DNA from: Thermomonas sp. | GTDB taxonomy: Bacteria > Pseudomonadota > Gammaproteobacteria > Xanthomonadales > Xanthomonadaceae | Direction of reading: 5' to 3' | Assembly: GCA_016720345.1 (NCBI GenBank) | Contig: JADKKV010000006.1 | Span: 62,001 to 126,000, forward strand | DNA length: 64,000 bases | Shown here: positions 1-7,978 of the stretch, one piece after another | Numbering within the stretch: position 1 is the first letter of the stretch | How the letters are laid out: each line of letters begins with the position of its first letter | Position numbers and translations under genes: made by a program | Notes under the pieces: model-generated | What the model was told of the DNA's origin: nothing | What the model saw: the letters and a program-made list of their open reading frames with translations, nothing else | Database searches by the model: none

Positions 1-480
1 CGCGGTGTACCAGACCTCCAGTCCCTTGCGGGCCCAGCGGGTCACGCCGCTGCCCTGCCACAGGAACAGGTTCTTGGCGGTCTGCTGGCTGATCGTGCTG
101 GCACCGCGCAGGCGGCGAACAGGTTTGCCGCGCTTCTCCGCGCGCTCGATCATCTTTTCGTTGTGCGCCTGCGCCTTTTCGATGGCGGCGAAATCGAAGC
201 CATGGTGGCTTGCGAAGTTCTGGTCTTCCGAAGCCACCAGCGCCAGCGGCAGGTTCGGCGAGATCCGGTCCATGCCGCGCCAGTCGTGGGCGATGCGGAA
301 CCCGAAATCGCCGGCGATGGCCGCATCCAGCTGGCGCGCGGCCATGAACATCGAGAACGGCGGGTCGATGAAGCGCAGCGCCAGCACCTGCAACACGCTG
401 AACGCGACGAACGCCAGCGGCAGCTTCCACAACCAGCCGCGCCAGCGCCGGCCGCGCCGCGACTTGCCCGGTGCGCTCAT
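1..480 (-). CDS. mtgA: Monofunctional peptidoglycan glycosyltransferase MtgA (3' end beyond the window)
   Basis: Polymerises lipid II into glycan strands at the periplasmic face of the inner membrane. The visible 160 residues have a basic N-terminus, one membrane anchor at about residues 19-36, and GT51 signatures: an EDQNF motif with the presumed catalytic Glu85, and the [12 protein letters not shown] segment. The ATG at 480 gives a normal N-terminus. The gene runs off the left edge, so about one third (the C-terminal part of the usual 230-240 residues) is missing because of the window, not truncation. It is divergent from hslO. Assignment is firm from the GT51 motifs without a transpeptidase domain in view. 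Confidence 0.93.
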   Translation of the reverse strand, partial: MSAPGKSRRGRRWRGWLWKLPLAFVAFSVLQVLALRFIDPPFSMFMAARQLDAAIAGDFGFRIAHDWRGMDRISPNLPLALVASEDQNFASHHGFDFAAIEKAQAHNEKMIERAEKRGKPVRRLRGASTISQQTAKNLFLWQGSGVTRWARKGLEVWYTA

Positions 481-602
481 GGGTGGATCGCCTTGTGTCC
501 CGTACCCGCGTACCCCATATCCTTCGCCACTCCCTTGCCCCGATCGCCTGCCGACGGCACGCCCCGTGCATTTTGGCAGGCCGGGCGAATTCCGGTATCG
601 AC

Positions 603-1532
603 ATGACCCAAGCCCGCGCGCCCGCCCCGTCCGACCTGCAACTGCGGTTCCTGCTGCCCAGCGCCGGCGTGCGCGGGGTGCTCGTACAGCTGGACCAGAC
701 CTGGCGGGCGATGGCCGCGCGCGCGGCGTATCCGCCCGCGGTCGCCGAACTGCTGGGCGAAGCGGCCGCCGCGGCCGCGCTGTTCACCGGGCATGCCAAG
801 GTCGACGGCCGGCTCTCGGTGCAACTGCGCAGCCACGGCGCCCTGCGCACCCTGTTCGCCGAATGCACCGCGGCCGGCACCCTGCGCGGGATCGCGCGGC
901 TGCAGGAGGATGCGTCCGAACCCGGCGCGGCGACCCCATCGCGCGACCTGCGTTCGCTCGGCAACGACGCGGTGCTGGCCATCACCATCGAGAATCCCGC
1001 GCTGGGCGGCCGCGAGCCGATGCGCTACCAGGGCCTGGTCGAACTCGACGCGGACAACCTCGGCGAAGCCTTCGAGGGCTACTTCCGCCAGTCCGAGCAG
1101 CTGCCGACCCGCCTGCTGCTGGCCTGCGACGGCGCGCGCGCGGCCGGCCTGATGTTGCAAAAGCTGCCCGGCGACGGCGGCGACGACGACGGCTGGAACC
1201 GGGTCGGCGCGCTGTTCGAGACCCTCGGCAGCGCGGAACTGCTGGCGCTGGCGCCCGCCGACACCATCCACCGCCTGTTCCACGAGGAATCACCGCACGC
1301 AATGGGCGGCAAGCCGCTGCGGTTCGCCTGTTCGTGCTCGCGCGAGCGGGTGGCGGCGATGCTGGTCTCGCTGGGCATCGGCGAGGCCGAAGCCGCGGTC
1401 GCCGCCGGCGACGGCGAGGCGCGGGTGCTGTGCGAGTTCTGCGGCCATGACTACCGGTTCGACGCCGAAGCGGTCGCCAGCCTGTTCCGCGGCGCGGGGG
1501 CCGCACTGCCCGCCGCGCCCGGGATCCAGTGA
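603..1532 (+). CDS. hslO: Hsp33 redox-regulated chaperone
   Basis: Cytosolic holdase chaperone switched on by oxidative stress. The 309-residue product has the Hsp33 fold and a C-terminal zinc centre with C243-S-C245 and C277-E-F-C280, the four cysteines that release zinc and form disulfides on activation. The C-terminal pair is CxxC as in the family. The ATG at 603 is preferred over an in-frame ATG at 471, because the upstream extension lies inside the mtgA 5' region and has no Hsp33 character. Length matches the family (about 290-310). Stand-alone gene divergent from mtgA. Confidence 0.95.
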   Translation: MTQARAPAPSDLQLRFLLPSAGVRGVLVQLDQTWRAMAARAAYPPAVAELLGEAAAAAALFTGHAKVDGRLSVQLRSHGALRTLFAECTAAGTLRGIARLQEDASEPGAATPSRDLRSLGNDAVLAITIENPALGGREPMRYQGLVELDADNLGEAFEGYFRQSEQLPTRLLLACDGARAAGLMLQKLPGDGGDDDGWNRVGALFETLGSAELLALAPADTIHRLFHEESPHAMGGKPLRFACSCSRERVAAMLVSLGIGEAEAAVAAGDGEARVLCEFCGHDYRFDAEAVASLFRGAGAALPAAPGIQ

Positions 1533-1583
1533 CGCCTCGCGCGATTGGATATCCGCGCTGGCCCCGGGCTGCCCTGGCGCGCA

Positions 1584-1612
1584 TTGTTAAAGAATCATGA
1601 ATCGGCTAGGCT
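1584..1612 (+). promoter_or_regulatory. Predicted promoter of the exported-protein gene at 1666
   Basis: TTGTTA at 1584-1589, a 17-base spacer and TAGGCT at 1607-1612. The -35 is identical to that proposed for the TonB-dependent receptor at 11.1 kb. The -10 matches consensus only at three positions, so this is moderate evidence. Confidence 0.4.
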
Positions 1613-1665
1613 AGGTAGCCCCGGGGAGAGGAACTTCGCCGCTCGCGGCTTGTCCATCCAGCACC

Positions 1666-2523
1666 ATGCGCATGCGCCTGACACCCATTGCCGCCGCACT
1701 GCTCGCCCTGGCCCTCGCCAGCGGCGGCGCGCAGGCGCAATCCCGGGCCAAGCGCGACGCCGCAGTGGTGCCGGTGGTGAACAAGGAAAGCGGCAAGCTG
1801 GAAGCCGTGCTCCTGCTGGAGCCCGCCACCACCAGTACCGGCGCCGGCGCACGCTGGCGCTTCGGCAGCACCACCCTTGAAGCGACCTATGGCGTGCAGG
1901 CCGGCGACTCGCTGGCGCTCGTGTGCGACCGCCAGAACGGCCTGTCCTCGGGCATCGCCCAACTCGCCGACAACTGCGTGATGGCCACCCTGAACGACGA
2001 TGGCGCCGGTGGCGTGAGCCGCCACGGCAGCGCAGGCGCCAGCATCAGCCGCGGTGGCAACAAGCTCGGCATGGCGATCGGCAACGGCCGCGACTCGCTG
2101 CCGGCGTGGCTGGCGCCTGGCCAGCGCGCGGGCAAGGTCGAGTCCAGCGATTTCTCGCTGCTCGCCGAGAAGAACATCGGCCGCGAGGCCTTCGTCAGCG
2201 TCGGCGGCACCGTCGCCCGTGCGCGGCTGGTGCCGGCGGCCGACGTGCCGCAACTCGTGGACCAGTGGAATACCCGCAGCCTCAGCATCGGCGGTGGCTT
2301 CGGTGCCTTCGGCGCCAACATCGTCGGACGGGTGGTCAACGTGCCGGGCGAGAGCAACGTCTGGAAGGGCCTGGGCCTGGGCCTGACCTGGCGCACCCCG
2401 TGGAGCGGCCAGCTCACGCTGGGCGCGGACAACGTGGTCACCCGCGGCAAGAACCCGTTCTCGACCGCCAACCAGGACGACCAGGGCACCATCCCCTACG
2501 TGCGCTACAAGCAGGACCTGTAG
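1666..2523 (+). CDS. Exported protein of unknown function, possibly outer-membrane beta-barrel
   Basis: 285 residues with a clear Sec signal peptide (basic start, hydrophobic stretch, AQA cleavage site near residue 24). The mature part is rich in Gly, Ala and alternating short strands, with repeated stretches of GGGFGAFGANIVG type, and ends in strand-like residues. This would suit a small beta-barrel or beta-sandwich in the cell envelope. No catalytic motif is recognised. A promoter candidate lies about 55 bases upstream. The gene ends facing a convergent DUF4097 gene, separated by a hairpin terminator. Function unknown; export is well supported. Confidence 0.75.
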   Translation: MRMRLTPIAAALLALALASGGAQAQSRAKRDAAVVPVVNKESGKLEAVLLLEPATTSTGAGARWRFGSTTLEATYGVQAGDSLALVCDRQNGLSSGIAQLADNCVMATLNDDGAGGVSRHGSAGASISRGGNKLGMAIGNGRDSLPAWLAPGQRAGKVESSDFSLLAEKNIGREAFVSVGGTVARARLVPAADVPQLVDQWNTRSLSIGGGFGAFGANIVGRVVNVPGESNVWKGLGLGLTWRTPWSGQLTLGADNVVTRGKNPFSTANQDDQGTIPYVRYKQDL

Positions 2524-2559
2524 GCCCGGCTGGTTTCGACGACACGTCCGCACAAGCGA

Positions 2560-2584
2560 AAGGCCGCATCATCGATGCGGCCTT
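2560..2584. terminator. Bidirectional hairpin terminator between convergent genes
   Basis: Perfect 11-bp stem AAGGCCGCATC / GATGCGGCCTT with a 3-base loop, lying between two genes that converge. TTC-rich sequence follows on both strands, but neither side has a long T tract, so termination is likely but not certain. Confidence 0.6.
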
Positions 2585-2616
2585 CGTGCTTGCGGGGTGC
2601 CGGATCGCGTCGGCGG

Positions 2617-3522
2617 CTACAGCAGGCGCAGGGTTGCGTCGCCGGAGAAGGTTTCGATGCGCACCTCGCCCTTGCCCGCGCCATAGCGGGCGTGGAAGCT
2701 GGAGCCGGGGCCGAATTCCTCGCGCTGGATCTTCGCATCGGGCGCGCTGAGGTCGCCACTGAAACTTTCGCCAGTCACCTGCGCGGAGAGGTCGCGGGGG
2801 ACGGCCAGGGCCAGGTCGCCGCTGACGCTTTCCATGCTGATCTCGCCATCCGGCAGCAGCGCCACCTTCAGGTCGGCATCGCCGGACACGGTCTCCACCG
2901 ACAGCCTGCGCAGGCGCTCGCCCTTGCTGTCCACCCGCATGTTGCCGGACACGGTTTCCAGCGCGACCTGGCCGCTGAGCCGGCCGCCGAGGGTGAGGTC
3001 GCCGCTGACCGCGCTGGCCTCGACGTCGCCGCTGTTGAAGGTCAGCACCAGGTCGCCACTCACCGATTCCACCGACGCGCGGCGCGGCGCCCCGTTTGCA
3101 CTGATGTCGCCGCTCACCGACTCCAGCGACAACTCGCGCGGGGCGACGCCGTGCACGTCGATGTCCGCCGACACCGTGCTGACTTCCAGCCCGGCCTGCA
3201 ACGGCACCTGCACCAGCAGCATCGTCGGCTCGCTGTTGCGGTCGCGGTTCGGGTACTTCACCTCGATCCGCAATGCGCCTTCATCGCCCTCCACCGTGAA
3301 TTTCTCGACCCCGGCGCCGAGGCTGCCGGTGATCCGGACCTCCGGCCGGTCCCAGGCGCGCACTTCGACGCGGCCCTTGAGGTTGTCGATCTCGACCCGG
3401 CCACGCGGATCCAGCGGCCGGGTCTGGTCGATCGGGGTGGCGGCGAATGCCGGGCACGTTGCGGAAGTAATGATCAAGATCGGGGCCAGGGCCAGGATCG
3501 AGGCTTTCAGGGACAGGGACAT
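2617..3522 (-). CDS. DUF4097-family periplasmic beta-repeat protein
   Basis: 301 residues: signal peptide to about residue 27, then a series of short repeats of the form VSGDL/VSGDI (GDLVLTF, GDLTLGG, GNMRVDS, GDADLKV, GDLALAV, GDLSAPD, GDATLRL). This is the repetitive beta-helix pattern of DUF4097/DUF4098 proteins, often called putative adhesins. It starts 11 bases after the anti-sigma gene and is probably co-transcribed with it, suggesting an envelope protein whose level is set by that sigma factor. Precise role unknown. Confidence 0.8.
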   Translation of the reverse strand: MSLSLKASILALAPILIITSATCPAFAATPIDQTRPLDPRGRVEIDNLKGRVEVRAWDRPEVRITGSLGAGVEKFTVEGDEGALRIEVKYPNRDRNSEPTMLLVQVPLQAGLEVSTVSADIDVHGVAPRELSLESVSGDISANGAPRRASVESVSGDLVLTFNSGDVEASAVSGDLTLGGRLSGQVALETVSGNMRVDSKGERLRRLSVETVSGDADLKVALLPDGEISMESVSGDLALAVPRDLSAQVTGESFSGDLSAPDAKIQREEFGPGSSFHARYGAGKGEVRIETFSGDATLRLL

Positions 3523-3533
3523 ATCGGACTCCT

Positions 3534-4061
3534 TCAGGCGTAGAGCGCGCGGCGCGACAGGGCGAGCCGGCGGGTGTAGGTATCGCGCAACCGCTGCAGC
3601 AGCAGGCGCGAACCGGGATCGCGCCGCAAGGCCTCGCGGATCTCGGCGGCGCTGCGGTCCAGCGCCTCCAGGCCCGGCTGCCAGCCGGCGTGCGCTGCCT
3701 GCGGCTGCAGTTCGCGCAGCGCAGCCTGGTACTGCACGGTCAGGGTGTCGGCTTCACGCTGCAGCAGCGGCGCTGGCCGGCCGGCGGTGGCGACGATCGA
3801 GGTTCCGGACCCGGCCACGTCCGATGGCGGCGGCTGCATCTTCCAGGACACACCGACCGCCAGCAGCAGCGCGGCCGCAGTCGCCAGCGACATCGGCCAA
3901 CGCGGCCGTGACCGCGCAACCTGCGCTTGCCTTCGCGGCAGTGCCGTGATGCGTTCGGCGATACCGGGCCACAGGTCGTGGCCGGGATCGGCGTCCTGGC
4001 GCAGCCCACGCAAGGCCATGCGCAGCTCGGCTTCACCGATCGGGGCGGGGATCTCGTTCAT
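3534..4061 (-). CDS. Putative membrane anti-sigma factor
   Basis: 175 residues: a cytosolic N-terminal part (about 1-50) that would bind the sigma factor, one transmembrane helix at about 52-68, and a helical, charged periplasmic C-terminus. No zinc-binding HxxxCxxC motif is present, so it is not a ZAS-type anti-sigma. The ATG overlaps the stop codon of the ECF sigma gene (ATGA), which indicates translational coupling and is the main argument for the function. The call is inferred from context plus topology. Confidence 0.7.
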   Translation of the reverse strand: MNEIPAPIGEAELRMALRGLRQDADPGHDLWPGIAERITALPRRQAQVARSRPRWPMSLATAAALLLAVGVSWKMQPPPSDVAGSGTSIVATAGRPAPLLQREADTLTVQYQAALRELQPQAAHAGWQPGLEALDRSAAEIREALRRDPGSRLLLQRLRDTYTRRLALSRRALYA

Positions 4062-4648
4062 GCCGCTTCTCCTATGCGCGTGCGCAGCAGGCCGCGCGCG
4101 CGATGCAATTGCGCCTTCGAGCTGCCCACCGCCATGCCCAGTTCCTCGGCGATTTCCTCGTGCTTCCAGCCTTCCACGTCGTGCAGCACCAGCACCGCGC
4201 GCGCGCGTGGCGGCAGGGTCGCCACCGCGCGCTCCAGGTCGCGCCCGAGCACCGCGCGACCGGCGGTATCCGGCGTCGACAACCCGTCCAGCGCGTCCTC
4301 GTCATCGTCCGCCTGCGGCCTGCTACGGCGGGCGCGCAGCTCCATCAGCGCGGTGTTGACCGCAAGCCGGTGCAGCCAGGTCGAGACCGCGCTTTCGAAG
4401 CGGAACGACGGCAGCGCCTGCCATGCGCGCACGAACGCCTCCTGGGTGAGGTCCTCCGCGCGCGCGCCGGCGTGCCCGACCAGGCGCACGATCACCCCGT
4501 GCACGCGCCGGTGGTGGCGGCGGTACAGCAACTCGAAGGCAGCCACGTCCGCCGCGGCCGCGCGCCGCACCAGCACGGCGTCCTCGCCCGCGTCGTAGCC
4601 GGCGGTGTCGCTCTCGGTGGTTGGCGTCGGCATGGCCTGCATCAGCAT
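4058..4648 (-). CDS. ECF-type RNA polymerase sigma factor
   Basis: About 191-196 residues with the two conserved sigma regions. Region 2 contains FELLYRRHHRRV and DLTQEAFVRAWQ (-10 recognition and core binding). Region 4 contains LPPRARAVLVLHDVEGW followed by the EEIAEELGMAVGSSKAQLHR helix-turn-helix. Several in-frame ATGs (4648, 4642, 4633) lie close together without a strong ribosome site; the longest is listed. It heads the operon sigma / anti-sigma / DUF4097, so it probably controls envelope functions. Its stimulus cannot be read from the sequence. Confidence 0.9.
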   Translation of the reverse strand: MLMQAMPTPTTESDTAGYDAGEDAVLVRRAAAADVAAFELLYRRHHRRVHGVIVRLVGHAGARAEDLTQEAFVRAWQALPSFRFESAVSTWLHRLAVNTALMELRARRSRPQADDDEDALDGLSTPDTAGRAVLGRDLERAVATLPPRARAVLVLHDVEGWKHEEIAEELGMAVGSSKAQLHRARGLLRTRIGEAA

Positions 4649-4680
4649 ACCCAGTCCGATGCGGCGCCGCGGCGGAGGGT

Positions 4681-6276
4681 TTAAGCCGGCAGCTCCGGAA
4701 CCTCGACCCCGCCCTGCCGGAGGGCCGCGACCAGCGGCTGCAGGTGCTTTGCATAGGGCGCCCACTTCGGCACGTCCCGGCGCACCACCCGGTCGCGCAC
4801 CTGCACCGCGCTGGCGGTGGCGACCGCGCGCCCGCTGCTGCGCGGATCGCTCATCGCATCGAGGTAGTCGATGCCGCAGAACGCCGCGACCATGCGCATC
4901 ACGCCGGCCGGATCGCGGGTCAGCTCCGCGTAGTCCACGTCCAGGATCCGGCCCGGATATGCGGCGTGCCAATGCGCCATCAGCCGCCGGTACTGCAGGT
5001 AGTAGTCGGCAAGCTCGCGCTGGTCGTAGGAATACGGGTTGGCGTCGGAAAACAGCTCGCGCAGGTTGGAGAAGCAGGTCTCCACCGGATCGCGCACCAT
5101 GTGCAGGATCCGCGCCTGCGGCAGGGCGCGGCAGATGAAGCCGATGTTGAGGAAGTTGGACGGCAGCTTGTCGGTGAAGCAGCGCTCGTCGCCGAGCCGC
5201 CATGCCATGCCATCCAGGTAGCGCTGGCCGACCTCGCCGAAATCGACGTCCCCCGCGCGTTCCACGATGGTGCGGTCGATCACGCCCTTGCAGTGGTGGT
5301 CGGTGGCGTAGCGCATCGCACTGGTGAAGTCGTAAAGCTCGCCGACCCCATGCACCTGCGGGCTGCCATCCAGGAGCTGTTCCAGCAGCGTGGTGCCGGA
5401 GCGGTGCATGCCGACGATGAAGACCGGCACGCGCGCAGCCCCGTCGTCCGCGCGCGGCAGCACCGGCGGGACCGGACTTGCGACCAGCATGTCGACCAGG
5501 TCGCGACTGTCGGCGACGTCGTACTTCAGCAGGCTGCGCTTGGCACCGCACGCCTGTTCCAGGGCGGTCCAGGCGGCATCGTGCTCGCCCAGGTCGTCGA
5601 GTTCCTTGTGCAGCGCGAACGCGAACGACGCCACCTCGCGCGCCGGCAACCCGGGCCGCGCGAGGATCCCGCGAAGCCGCTGGACGTGGTTGTCGTCGCG
5701 GGTCGCACGGCCGATGTGGGCCAGGAACCAGTGCGCCTGGCCGATCTGCGGCGCGATGGCGATGCATTGCTCCAGGTCGCGGCGCGCTTCCTGCATCCGG
5801 CCGAGGTAGGTCAGCACCTGCGCGCGTGCCAGCAGCACCGGCGGATACCTGTCGTCGCCCCGCTTGGCCTCGTCCAGCATTTGCAGGGCGCGCTCCTGCA
5901 GGTGCACGTACGAGAGCTGGGCCGCATAGGCCACCAGCAAGGGGATCGGGATCACGCGGGGATCGCCGGAGGAATCGATCAGTTCCAGCAGCAGCGCCAC
6001 GTCGTTGCTTGTCCGCAACCTCGCCGCAAGCTGCTCGCGCAGGCGCGGCGCGCGGGCGCCGCAGGCGAACGCCATCATCGCCGCCGTCCGCGCAGTCCGG
6101 TAGCGCCCGGCCAGCGCCTCGGCATAGGAAGCCTCGATCAGGCGTTCCGCCTTCTGCTCCACCGGGACCTGGATGCCAGCCAGGAGCCGGCGCAGGGACG
6201 CGAGGTCGCTGCCTGCGGCGAACGGCTCCGCGTACCTGAGCATCGCCAGCAGCGGACTGTCGGTCCCGGCGGTCAT
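4681..6276 (-). CDS. TPR-containing sulfotransferase (second of pair)
   Basis: 531 residues. The N-terminal half is helical with TPR-like repeats (for example QMLDEAKRGDDRYPPVLLARAQ). The C-terminal half is a PAPS-dependent sulfotransferase: the 5'-phosphosulfate loop FIVGMHRSGTTLLEQLL near residue 285-300 and the 3'-phosphate motif MVRDPVETCFSNL near 385-400. The ATG overlaps the stop of the upstream homologue (ATGA), so the two are translated together. Both lie downstream of a TonB-dependent receptor. The acceptor is unknown; families of this build include protein and small-molecule sulfotransferases. Confidence 0.88.
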   Translation of the reverse strand: MTAGTDSPLLAMLRYAEPFAAGSDLASLRRLLAGIQVPVEQKAERLIEASYAEALAGRYRTARTAAMMAFACGARAPRLREQLAARLRTSNDVALLLELIDSSGDPRVIPIPLLVAYAAQLSYVHLQERALQMLDEAKRGDDRYPPVLLARAQVLTYLGRMQEARRDLEQCIAIAPQIGQAHWFLAHIGRATRDDNHVQRLRGILARPGLPAREVASFAFALHKELDDLGEHDAAWTALEQACGAKRSLLKYDVADSRDLVDMLVASPVPPVLPRADDGAARVPVFIVGMHRSGTTLLEQLLDGSPQVHGVGELYDFTSAMRYATDHHCKGVIDRTIVERAGDVDFGEVGQRYLDGMAWRLGDERCFTDKLPSNFLNIGFICRALPQARILHMVRDPVETCFSNLRELFSDANPYSYDQRELADYYLQYRRLMAHWHAAYPGRILDVDYAELTRDPAGVMRMVAAFCGIDYLDAMSDPRSSGRAVATASAVQVRDRVVRRDVPKWAPYAKHLQPLVAALRQGGVEVPELPA

Positions 6277-7850
6277 GCGTCGGAGGCCGCCACGCCGCAC
6301 CGCTCCAGTTCGGCCAGCATGGGCTGCAGCTGCTGCGAATAGCGCCGCCACGCGCCCATGTGGCCGCGACTGATGGCGTCGCGCGCCTGCACCGCACTGG
6401 CGGTGGCGATCGTGTGCGTCGCGATCGCACCGCCCTCTTGGCGTGCCGGCAGCGAGAGCGCCCCGGCGATGGCCGCGATCGAATCCCGCGGCCTTTCCAC
6501 GAACGCTTCGTAACCCACGCTCGCCACGCGCGGATGCGCGAGCGCCTGCACGCGATCCAGCAGGCGCCGGAAGCGCGCGTACTGGCGCGCGGTTTCCGCC
6601 ATGTCGTAGCTGTAGTAGTAGGAAGACGCGAACCACTCCTTGAGGTTCGAGAAGCAGGTATCCATCGGATCGCGGACCACGCAAAGGACCCTGGCCGCTG
6701 GCATCGCGGCAAGGATGTGGCCGATCGCCAGGTAGTTTTCCGGCCATTTGTCGGCATAGGAGGATGCCCCCTGCGCCCGCCACTGGGTGTGTTCCAGGTA
6801 GCGCTGGCCGAGGTCCTGCAGGTGCGACGGCAGGACCGCCGCGAGCAACCTTGCGTCCGGGTGGAATGGCCCGGGCTGCTGCGCGCACCAGCGCATCTGC
6901 ACCGCCAGGTCCCGCAGCTCGCCGGCACTGGCAAGGTCGGTGGCTGCACACAGGCGCTGCTCGATGAGGGTGGTGCCGGTTCGCGGCATGCCGACCACGA
7001 ACACCGGCTGTGGCCCCGCGTCCAGCGCGGCGCCTGCACCTGCGCCGCTGGCCCATTCGAGGGCGTTCCCGGCCGCCGCGAACAGCGCGTCCTGCGCCGA
7101 TTCGTCATGCTGGACCTGGCCGCGGCGCAACTGCATCGCAGTCTGCAGCGCGGGCCATGCCTCGCCTGGCCGGTCATCACCATCCAGTTCGTGGAACAGG
7201 CTGTACCAGAGCAGCGGTGCGTCGCGAGCGCCCGATTCGGTGCGCTCCAGCAGCCGGCGCAGGCGGTCGATCCGGGCACCCCTCGCAGGGGCAGGCCCCA
7301 CCTTGCTCAGCGCCCAGTGGGCGGGGGCGAACCCCGGGTTGCCCGCCAGGCTGCGTTCCAGTTCCGACCGCGCTTCGTCGAGGCGGCCGAGGTACATCAG
7401 GTTCAGTCCCAGCAAATAGCGCACCGCCGGCGCACCGGCGAGCCCCATCGCCACCGCGCGCTGCAGCAGGGTCAAGGCCGCCTCTGGCTGCATGTGGTCG
7501 GACATCAATTTGCCCACTTCCGCCAACGCCTGCAGCGGGGCTGGCATGCCCGCGAGCGCCGTGGCGCAGGCGAGCGCCGCACGGGTCTCGCCGAGCGGCA
7601 ACAGGGTCTTGCACAGCAATTCCAGCAATTCCGGATCGCCGTATGCGGCCGACATCGCGGCCAGGCCCTGCGCGGTTGCACCCCGCAGGTCGCCGGCGCG
7701 TTGGTCCAGCACCGACAGCCTCAGGTGCGCGAGCGGCGCATACATGCGCTCGCTTCCCAGCCCGGCGTACAACGGACGCGCGTGCTGGTACCGCCCCGCC
7801 GCGTTCAGCCGTTCGGCTTCTTCCCAACGCGCGGCGGCGTCCGCTTCCAT
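6273..7850 (-). CDS. TPR-containing sulfotransferase (first of pair)
   Basis: 525 residues, same architecture as its downstream neighbour: TPR-like helices over about residues 1-230, then a sulfotransferase domain with VFVVGMPRTGTTLIEQ near residue 275-290 and VVRDPMDTCFSNL near 385-400. It starts at the ATG at 7850 behind a GGAGAG ribosome site. The pair has diverged well past recent duplication, yet both keep the PAPS-binding residues, so both should be active. It lies about 75 bases beyond the terminator of the TonB-receptor gene, so read-through or an own promoter is needed. Confidence 0.88.
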   Translation of the reverse strand: MEADAAARWEEAERLNAAGRYQHARPLYAGLGSERMYAPLAHLRLSVLDQRAGDLRGATAQGLAAMSAAYGDPELLELLCKTLLPLGETRAALACATALAGMPAPLQALAEVGKLMSDHMQPEAALTLLQRAVAMGLAGAPAVRYLLGLNLMYLGRLDEARSELERSLAGNPGFAPAHWALSKVGPAPARGARIDRLRRLLERTESGARDAPLLWYSLFHELDGDDRPGEAWPALQTAMQLRRGQVQHDESAQDALFAAAGNALEWASGAGAGAALDAGPQPVFVVGMPRTGTTLIEQRLCAATDLASAGELRDLAVQMRWCAQQPGPFHPDARLLAAVLPSHLQDLGQRYLEHTQWRAQGASSYADKWPENYLAIGHILAAMPAARVLCVVRDPMDTCFSNLKEWFASSYYYSYDMAETARQYARFRRLLDRVQALAHPRVASVGYEAFVERPRDSIAAIAGALSLPARQEGGAIATHTIATASAVQARDAISRGHMGAWRRYSQQLQPMLAELERCGVAASDA

Positions 7851-7923
7851 CGACTCTCCATTCCCGTTGCCCACGCCCACGCGCAAACCGCCACGGACTT
7901 TAACCTCGCCCGCCGGTCCAGGC

Positions 7924-7955
7924 AAAAAAAGGACGGCCGCACAAGGCGGCCGTCC
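7924..7955 (-). terminator. Rho-independent terminator of the TonB-dependent receptor gene
   Basis: On the minus strand a perfect 10-bp stem GGACGGCCGC / GCGGCCGTCC with a 5-base loop is followed directly by seven T residues. It lies 23 bases after the receptor stop codon, a textbook intrinsic terminator. Confidence 0.93.
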
Positions 7956-7978
7956 GAAGCACAACAATTGCTTGGCTA

